Origin: Nocardia sp. NBC_00565
GTDB taxonomy: Bacteria; Actinomycetota; Actinomycetes; Mycobacteriales; Mycobacteriaceae
Length of the DNA: 64,000 nt
Reading direction: 5' to 3'
Assembly: GCF_036345915.1 (NCBI RefSeq)
Contig: NZ_CP107785.1
Location: 2,976,001 to 3,040,000 of the forward strand
Part shown: piece by piece, positions 59,284-64,000 of the stretch
Layout of the letters: the number at the start of each line of letters is the position of its first letter
Numbering within the stretch: the stretch's first letter is position 1
Notes under the pieces: model-generated
The model's input: only the letters and a program-made list of their open reading frames with translations
Database searches by the model: none
Told to the model about the DNA's origin: nothing
Translations under genes and position numbers: made by a program

Positions 59284-60683
59284 CCATGACCGAACCCGTC
59301 GTTTCCGCACCGTTCTTCCTGCGCGGCGAATTGGTGCAAGACCAGTCCGTCACGCACCGCTCGCGCGATCTGGGCGTCACCTTCGCAACGCCGCCGATCG
59401 ACCTGGACCGCGCGGTGCATCCCCGCGCCGACGTGCCGCCGCTGCTCAACGTTGCGCTCGCGGAGATCATCGATTTCCTCGTCGAGACCGGCGAGCGGAT
59501 CCGCGATCCGAAGAACGCCGTAGTGCAAGAATGCATCGAGCGCATGGCCGCAACCCATGTACTGCCGCGTGCGGTGCTGGCGGCGCAGGTCGAGGGCGCG
59601 GCCGCCTATCTCGACAAACGGCTGCTGTGGACCGTGGTCGAGCAGAACTTCCCGGATCCGCGGGCGCTGGACGAATGGGTGCCCAAGCAGGATTTCACCG
59701 GCCGCAAGAGCTTCGTGCGCGCATTCGCGCCGCGACTGGTCCACGTACTGCCCGGCAACTCCCCGGGTGTCGCGGTGAAGTCCATCGCCCAGGGCGCGCT
59801 GGTGAAGGCGGTCAATCTGTTCAAGATGTCGTCGAGCGATCCCTTCACCACGGTCGCGATCCTGCGGACCATGGCCGATATCGACCCCGACCATGCCATC
59901 GTGCGGTCGATGTCGGCGGTCTACTGGCGCGGCGGCGACGATGCCGTCGAGCGGGTGCTGTATCGGCCGCAGTATTTCGACAAGATCGTCGCGTGGGGCG
60001 GCGGCGACGCGATCGACAATGTCGTCAAATACCTCGGTCCCGGTTTCCAACTGGTGTCGTTCGACCCCAAGACCTCGATCTCGATGGTCGGCCGCGAAGC
60101 GTTCACCACCGGCGAGACACTCGACATCGCCGCCGACCGTGCCGCCGACGATGTCATGGTGCTCAATCAAGAAGCCTGTGTCGCAAGCCGTTTCATCTAT
60201 GTCGAGGCCGATCACGAGAACGCGGACCGCTTCTGCGAGCGGCTGCACGCGCGGATCGTCGCGAAGGCGGCCGCCTCGGGCGACACCCGGCCGTTCGATC
60301 TCGATCTGCGTGAGCAGATCGACATGCTGCGGATGCTCGACGACGAGTTCCGGATCTGGGGCAAGACCGACGGAAAGGGGCTGGTAATCCGATCCGACGA
60401 ACCGGTGGACTTCCACCCGATCAACAAGACCGCCAACGTCGTTCGGGTGGACGCACTCGACGACGCGGTGCAGTTCGTCGATGTGGCGACACAGACGGTC
60501 GGCTTCTATCCCGCCGAGCGGATGCCCGACTATCGTGACCGGCTCGCCAGCGGCGGCGCCCAGCGCATCGTCCGGCTGGGCGAGGCGGGGCCGAGCACGA
60601 TCGGCAACCCACACGACGCCATGTACCCGCTGCATCGCTTCGTGCACTGGATGGCACACGAAGACGGGGTCGCGCCGCAATAG
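59280..60683 (+). CDS. LuxC-like acyl-CoA/fatty-acid reductase
   Basis: A 467-residue NADPH-dependent acyl reductase of the LuxC family that forms an aldehyde from an activated acyl group. The fold is aldehyde-dehydrogenase-like: HVLPGNSPGVAVKSIAQGAL (cofactor loop), NLFKMSSSDPFTTVAIL, IVAWGGGDAIDNVVKYLGPG, SFDPKTSISMVGREAF and the catalytic Cys300 in VLNQEACVASRFIYVE. The ATG at 59280 overlaps the LuxE-like stop. With the synthetase it should yield a fatty or isoprenoid aldehyde; in this cluster that could feed an SDR or a P450 rather than light emission. Confidence 0.85.
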   Translation: MTMTEPVVSAPFFLRGELVQDQSVTHRSRDLGVTFATPPIDLDRAVHPRADVPPLLNVALAEIIDFLVETGERIRDPKNAVVQECIERMAATHVLPRAVLAAQVEGAAAYLDKRLLWTVVEQNFPDPRALDEWVPKQDFTGRKSFVRAFAPRLVHVLPGNSPGVAVKSIAQGALVKAVNLFKMSSSDPFTTVAILRTMADIDPDHAIVRSMSAVYWRGGDDAVERVLYRPQYFDKIVAWGGGDAIDNVVKYLGPGFQLVSFDPKTSISMVGREAFTTGETLDIAADRAADDVMVLNQEACVASRFIYVEADHENADRFCERLHARIVAKAAASGDTRPFDLDLREQIDMLRMLDDEFRIWGKTDGKGLVIRSDEPVDFHPINKTANVVRVDALDDAVQFVDVATQTVGFYPAERMPDYRDRLASGGAQRIVRLGEAGPSTIGNPHDAMYPLHRFVHWMAHEDGVAPQ

Positions 60684-60704
60684 TCGCCTCCCGCAGCGTG
60701 CGAC
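60683..60704. terminator. Weak hairpin between LuxC-like and MeaB genes
   Basis: Arms GTCGC / GCGAC separated by 12 bases in the 24-bp convergent gap. Short stem and no T-tract. Confidence 0.25.
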
Positions 60705-60707
60705 ACC

Positions 60708-61610
60708 TCAGCCGGCGTCGCGGGCCGGGGCCTCGGCCTCGGCCACCGCGGCGGGACGCAGCAGGAGATCCGCCGCGGTGTACGGATCATGGTGGCCGGC
60801 CGCCACCGCGGCGGCGAGGTCGTCCAGGTCGGGGTGGGTACGCAGGCGGGTCTGCGCCAGAGACAGGATCTGCGCTCGCGCGCGGGCGGCCCGGCGAGCG
60901 GAGGTGTCGGCGCGGTGGTGCGCTTCGATCGCCTCGATCAGTTCGGCCACGCCGGTACCGCGCGCCGCCACCAGGGACAGGATCGCCAGCCCGGTTTCGA
61001 TATGCAATTCGCGCACCGTTCGCTCGGCGCCGTCCCGATCGGCCTTGTTGACGACCAGAATGTCAGCGACCTCGAGCAAACCGGCCTTGGCGGCCTGAAT
61101 CGCATCTCCCGCACCGGGATTCAGGATGACGACGGTGGGATCGGCGACCGCCGCGATCTCGATCTCGGACTGGCCGACGCCCACGGTCTCCAGCATGATC
61201 AGGTCATAGCCCAGGACCGCGAGCAGCCGAATGGCGGCGGGCACCGCGGCGGCGAGCCCACCGAGATGTCCGCGGGTGGCCACCGATCGGATCAGCACAT
61301 CCGGATCGTCGATATGGGCGGCCATCCGGATTCGGTCGCCGAGCAGCGCGCCGCCGCTGTAGGGCGAGGACGGGTCCACCGCGAGCACGGCGACTCGCAG
61401 ACCGCGCGCGCGATAGCCGCCGACCAGCGCCGCGATGGTGGTCGACTTGCCGGCGCCGGGCGGCCCGGTCACCCCGACGACCCGTACCGGCGCCCACTCG
61501 AGCGTCGCGAGCACTTCCTCGCGGCGCGGGCTCTCGACCAGGCTCAGCAGTCGTCCTGCCGCCCGTGCCGAACCGTGCTGCGCCGCGGCGATCAGTTCCG
61601 GAATATTCAT
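60708..61610 (-). CDS. meaB: MeaB-like G3E GTPase (methylmalonyl-CoA mutase chaperone)
   Basis: A 300-residue P-loop GTPase that protects and reloads adenosylcobalamin-dependent acyl-CoA mutases. Features are the Walker A GVTGPPGAGKST (residues 46-57), DPSSPYSGGALLGDRIRM (MeaB signature), IRSVATRGHLGGL, DLIMLETVGVGQSEIEIA (switch II), NKADRDGAE (base recognition) and a C-terminal dimerisation arm. No mutase is in the window, so it may serve a mutase just outside or the genomic methylmalonyl-CoA mutase. It is divergent from an SDR across a perfect operator, tying it to the catabolic regulon and to propionyl-CoA production. Confidence 0.9.
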   Translation of the reverse strand: MNIPELIAAAQHGSARAAGRLLSLVESPRREEVLATLEWAPVRVVGVTGPPGAGKSTTIAALVGGYRARGLRVAVLAVDPSSPYSGGALLGDRIRMAAHIDDPDVLIRSVATRGHLGGLAAAVPAAIRLLAVLGYDLIMLETVGVGQSEIEIAAVADPTVVILNPGAGDAIQAAKAGLLEVADILVVNKADRDGAERTVRELHIETGLAILSLVAARGTGVAELIEAIEAHHRADTSARRAARARAQILSLAQTRLRTHPDLDDLAAAVAAGHHDPYTAADLLLRPAAVAEAEAPARDAG

Positions 61611-61649
61611 CGGCCATCAGCTATTCTGTAAGGTAACCCTAATTGACTT

Positions 61650-61664
61650 GAGAATGCTATTCTC
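61650..61664. promoter_or_regulatory. Perfect GAGAAT-N3-ATTCTC operator between meaB and SDR
   Basis: GAGAATGCTATTCTC with perfect 6-bp arms; 40 bp upstream of the meaB start and 39 bp upstream of the SDR ATG, so it is central between the divergent genes. Confidence 0.78.
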
Positions 61665-61702
61665 ACAATAAGAGAGTGATAGTAGCAAGAAGGGCAGCCG
61701 AC

Positions 61703-62452
61703 ATGTTGACCGGCACACTTACCGGAAAGGTAGCGTTCGTCGCCGGTGCCAGCCGCGGCGTCGGCGCGGCGGTCGCCATGGCGCTCGCACAGCAGGGCGC
61801 GGCGGTCGCGGTCGCGGACCGTTCCGAATGCCACGGCCGGATGCCGGACACCATCCATTCGGTCGCCGACCGGATCGCCGACGAGGGTGGGCAGGCACTG
61901 GCGGTATCCTGCGACATCACCGATGAGACCTCGGTGGAAACCGCCGTGGCCACGACGGTGGCGCAATTCGGCGGGATCGATATCCTCATCGCCGATACCG
62001 GGGCGCTCTGGCTCGGATCGATCGAGTCCACACCGCTGTGGCGCTGGCAGCAATGTCTCGATACCAACCTCACCGGGGTCTTCCTCGTGACCAAGGCCGT
62101 CATTCCGCACGTCAGAGCCCGCGGTGGCGGTGCACTGGTCGCCATGACCACCAGTGGCGGCTCGACCGTACGCGGCGCGAACGCCTTCCGGGTGTCCAAG
62201 GCGGCCACCGAGCATCTCTATCTCGGGCTGGCGGCCGAATTGAAGGCCGACAATATCGCCGTGAACTGCCTGGGTCCGTCGCGGCTGGTACTCACCGAGA
62301 GCTGGCTCACCGATAACGGCGAATCCGATCTCTCCCGCAGCATGATCGGCACGCTCGCGGCGGCCGCCACATTCCTGGCCGGCCAGGACGGCACCGGTAT
62401 CACCGGGACCATCCAGCGCCCGGAAGCCCTTGCGGCGCGCCGCGCGGGCTGA
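61703..62452 (+). CDS. SDR-fold protein lacking the catalytic tyrosine
   Basis: A 249-residue SDR homologue. The cofactor loop VAGASRGVGAAVA is normal, but NNAG is replaced by ADTGA and the YxxxK motif reads FRVSK (Phe162, Lys166). The Ser region is VAMTTSGGSTVRG. Without the Tyr it should not work as a classical dehydrogenase; it may act as a hydratase-, isomerase- or binding-type SDR, or be degrading. It starts at ATG 61703 with AAGAAGGG. It is transcribed alone, is controlled by the palindrome at 61650 and ends at a strong terminator. Confidence 0.82.
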   Translation: MLTGTLTGKVAFVAGASRGVGAAVAMALAQQGAAVAVADRSECHGRMPDTIHSVADRIADEGGQALAVSCDITDETSVETAVATTVAQFGGIDILIADTGALWLGSIESTPLWRWQQCLDTNLTGVFLVTKAVIPHVRARGGGALVAMTTSGGSTVRGANAFRVSKAATEHLYLGLAAELKADNIAVNCLGPSRLVLTESWLTDNGESDLSRSMIGTLAAAATFLAGQDGTGITGTIQRPEALAARRAG

Positions 62453-62463
62453 CGCCGATCGAC

Positions 62464-62496
62464 GAGGCCCTGGAAGCGTTGCGCCTCCAGGGCCTC
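62464..62496 (+). terminator. Intrinsic terminator after the SDR gene
   Basis: Perfect 11-bp stem GAGGCCCTGGA / TCCAGGGCCTC with an 11-nt loop, followed by TATCTTGTTG, which is T-rich for this genome. It lies 12 bases after the SDR stop; the best Rho-independent terminator in the window. Confidence 0.82.
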
Positions 62497-62566
62497 TATC
62501 TTGTTGCGGCGCAACCGAAAAGACTGAGCACCGGACTTCCGGCGCACCGCAACGGCTGGTGATCGC

Positions 62567-63334
62567 CTACTTCTTGCCCGCGGTGAGCCGGGCGATGGTG
62601 GCGTGGAAATCGGCGGTCTGGAACGACAGGTCCTCGGCCGTGGTCGCGAAGTCGAGGGTGGCGAGCACGTTGCGCTCCAGATGCAGATTCAGCAGCCGCT
62701 TGGTGCTCTCCACCGCCTGCCTCGGCAACTCCAGCATCCGCTTCGCGCAGGCCAGCGCCTCGGCCAGCGGATCGGCCACGACATGATTGGCCAGCCCCAG
62801 CTCACGGGCCCGCTCGGCCGGAATCCGCGCACCGGTGAGGGCGTACTCCTTCGCGAACAGCAGGCTGGTGTGCAGCGGCCAGGTGAGCGGGCCGCCGTCG
62901 GCCGCCACCAGCCCGACCTGCACATGCGGATCGGCGAGGTAGGCCGTTTCGGCGATGTAGACGATATCGCTGAGCGAGACCAGACTGCAGCCGAGTCCGA
63001 CGGCAGGCCCGTTGACCGCCGCGATCACCGGGATCCGGCAGCGCGCCATACCGAGCACGATGTCGCGGCCGTGCGCGATCGTCTTGGCGCGCAGGTCCGC
63101 ATCCTGGCTCAGCTCCGCGAGGTAGGCGAAGTCACCGCCCGCCGAGAACGCCTTACCGCCGCCGGTGAGCACGGCGACGCGGGCGTCGCGGTCCTCGTTC
63201 AATTTCGGCCACAGATGCGCCAGCCCCGTGTGCAGCGCGTCATTGACCGCGTTGAGGGCATCGGGCCGGTTCAAGGTGATGATCCGCAGCGGCCCGTCCG
63301 CTCGGACGTCGATTTCCTCCGGCAAGTCGTACAT
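62567..63334 (-). CDS. Enoyl-CoA hydratase/isomerase family protein
   Basis: A 255-residue crotonase. Features are IITLNRPDALNAVNDALHTG, the oxyanion loop AFSAGGDFAYLAEL, IPVIAAVNGPAVGLGCSLVS and YLADPHVQVGLVAADGGPLTW (active-site loop with Asp in AADGG, a form common in actinobacterial EchA proteins). ATG 63334 with GGGAG upstream is chosen. Its start is 2 bp from the end of the acyl-CoA dehydrogenase gene on the same strand, so the two are co-translated and likely act in sequence: desaturation then hydration. Confidence 0.87.
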   Translation of the reverse strand: MYDLPEEIDVRADGPLRIITLNRPDALNAVNDALHTGLAHLWPKLNEDRDARVAVLTGGGKAFSAGGDFAYLAELSQDADLRAKTIAHGRDIVLGMARCRIPVIAAVNGPAVGLGCSLVSLSDIVYIAETAYLADPHVQVGLVAADGGPLTWPLHTSLLFAKEYALTGARIPAERARELGLANHVVADPLAEALACAKRMLELPRQAVESTKRLLNLHLERNVLATLDFATTAEDLSFQTADFHATIARLTAGKK

Positions 63335-63335
63335 A

Positions 63336-64000
63336 TCAAGCTCCCAATCCGAGAATTCGCCCGGCAATGATGTTCTTCTGAATCTGCGAGGTACCGCCCA
63401 TCACGCTCTGCGCGCGGCTGTAGAGATAGGCACTCAGCAGTTCGGGGTCGCGGGTGCCGCCCACGGCCAGCGCCGCATGCCCGACCGCTTGGTCCACCCA
63501 GGTCATGAGCAGCTTGTCGAGCGAGCCGTCCGGACCATGCGATACCCCGTCGAGCTGTTCGGACAGCCGTCTGCGCACATGCAGCCGCAGCATCTCGGTC
63601 TCTACCGCCGCCCAGGCCAGCTCCTCCGGCAACTTGCCCTCGGTCCGGGCGGCCAGCTGCCGGACGAGTTTGCCGTACCTGGCCGCATAGCCGAGGGTCG
63701 AGGGTTCGCGTTCGTGTCCGACAACCGTCATGGCCAACGCCCAGCCCTCGCCGGGCGCACCGACCATCTGCTCGGCGGGTACCCGCGCGCCGTCGAAGAG
63801 CACCTGGCCGAATTCGGTGGTGATACCGCTCATCATCCGCAGCGGCCGCTGTTCCACGCCGGGCTGTTTCATAGCGATCACGAAGGCCGAAATGCCTTTG
63901 TGCCGTGGTGCGTCCGGATCGGTGCGGGCCAGCAGCAGACACCAGTCGGCGACATCGGAGTAGCTCGTCCAGATCTTGTGGCCGTGGATGACATAGGAAT
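63336..64000 (-). CDS. Acyl-CoA dehydrogenase, C-terminal part (5' end outside window)
   Basis: The visible 220 residues are the middle beta-domain and C-terminal helices of an ACAD: HGHKIWTSYSDVADWCLLLA (FAD-domain strand), KGISAFVIAMKQPGVEQRP, EFGQVLFDGARVPAEQMVG and the end YSRAQSVMGGTSQIQKNIIA. The final motif is VMGGTSQIQ, without Glu at the usual catalytic position. The frame runs unbroken to the right edge, so the gene starts beyond the window. It is co-transcribed with the crotonase gene. Confidence 0.87.
   Translation of the reverse strand, partial: SYVIHGHKIWTSYSDVADWCLLLARTDPDAPRHKGISAFVIAMKQPGVEQRPLRMMSGITTEFGQVLFDGARVPAEQMVGAPGEGWALAMTVVGHEREPSTLGYAARYGKLVRQLAARTEGKLPEELAWAAVETEMLRLHVRRRLSEQLDGVSHGPDGSLDKLLMTWVDQAVGHAALAVGGTRDPELLSAYLYSRAQSVMGGTSQIQKNIIAGRILGLGA

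Noticed and set aside
63349..63356. CGAGAATTC near the end of the last ACAD gene
   Set aside because: It lies within coding sequence and the right arm is missing; probably chance.
1..64000. tRNA, rRNA, CRISPR arrays, complete insertion sequences, phage or attachment sites
   Set aside because: Looked for on both strands by eye; no cloverleaf with a GTTCGA-type T-loop, no spaced repeats, and no transposase or integrase frame was recognised.

Overview
The window is high-GC actinobacterial DNA with short intergenic gaps and many ATGA/GTGA start-stop overlaps. Its gene content points to Mycobacteriales and most likely Nocardia: F420-type luciferase-like oxidoreductases, an actinobacterial inositol-1-phosphate synthase, a secreted protein of a Nocardia-type family, a mycofactocin remnant and a dense acyl-CoA catabolic region. 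This genus call is inference; no rRNA, tRNA or CRISPR array was seen.

Positions 1-25.4 kb form a mosaic of small loci. In order these are a fructosamine kinase (cut by the window edge), an XRE/MmyB regulator divergent from a thioesterase with a clean operator palindrome between them, a methyltransferase stub, and a PPOX-family flavoprotein whose start lies in a 59-bp tandem duplication. They are followed by a YbdK-type carboxylate-amine ligase, a small two-helix membrane protein, and a TPP riboswitch ahead of a CytX-like permease. Next come a LOG-family protein, a GNAT enzyme, an SGNH hydrolase, a two-component system followed by a DUF4173 membrane protein, a secreted S1 protease and a Nudix protein. 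A possible small biosynthetic locus (15.5-22.6 kb) holds an XRE-SARP-NB-ARC regulator, two Gfo/Idh/MocA dehydrogenases, inositol-1-phosphate synthase and a polyprenyl-synthase homologue with altered aspartate motifs. It is followed by two broken genes fused tail to tail (a LuxR/MalT-type fragment and a truncated MftC-like radical SAM gene), an MftR-like TetR and a secreted protein.

From 25.5 kb to the right edge nearly every gene belongs to a large acyl-CoA degradation region. Activation is supplied by an AMP-forming acyl-CoA ligase and a class III CoA-transferase. Oxygenation or desaturation is supplied by a Rieske oxygenase, a P450, a TauD-type dioxygenase and F420-type oxidoreductases. Beta-oxidation-like steps are supplied by five acyl-CoA dehydrogenases (two forming a likely heteromer), three or four crotonases, several SDRs, a thiolase and an Ltp-type thiolase paired with an HMG-CoA-synthase/DUF35 fusion. 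Thioesterases, a MeaB GTPase and a LuxE-LuxC fatty-acid-reductase pair complete it. The substrate cannot be read from sequence; a terpenoid, steroid-like or alicyclic acid is the best guess.

The most interesting signal is regulatory. A 15-bp palindrome close to GAGAATnTAATTCTC recurs in most divergent promoter regions of this cluster (25.84, 28.81, 35.4, 45.4-45.6, 51.95, 56.24 and 61.65 kb). One copy starts at the base after the stop codon of a TetR gene (51263-51946), which is the obvious candidate regulator. At least three other, different dyads (31.93, 32.82 and 38.55 kb) suggest further local control.
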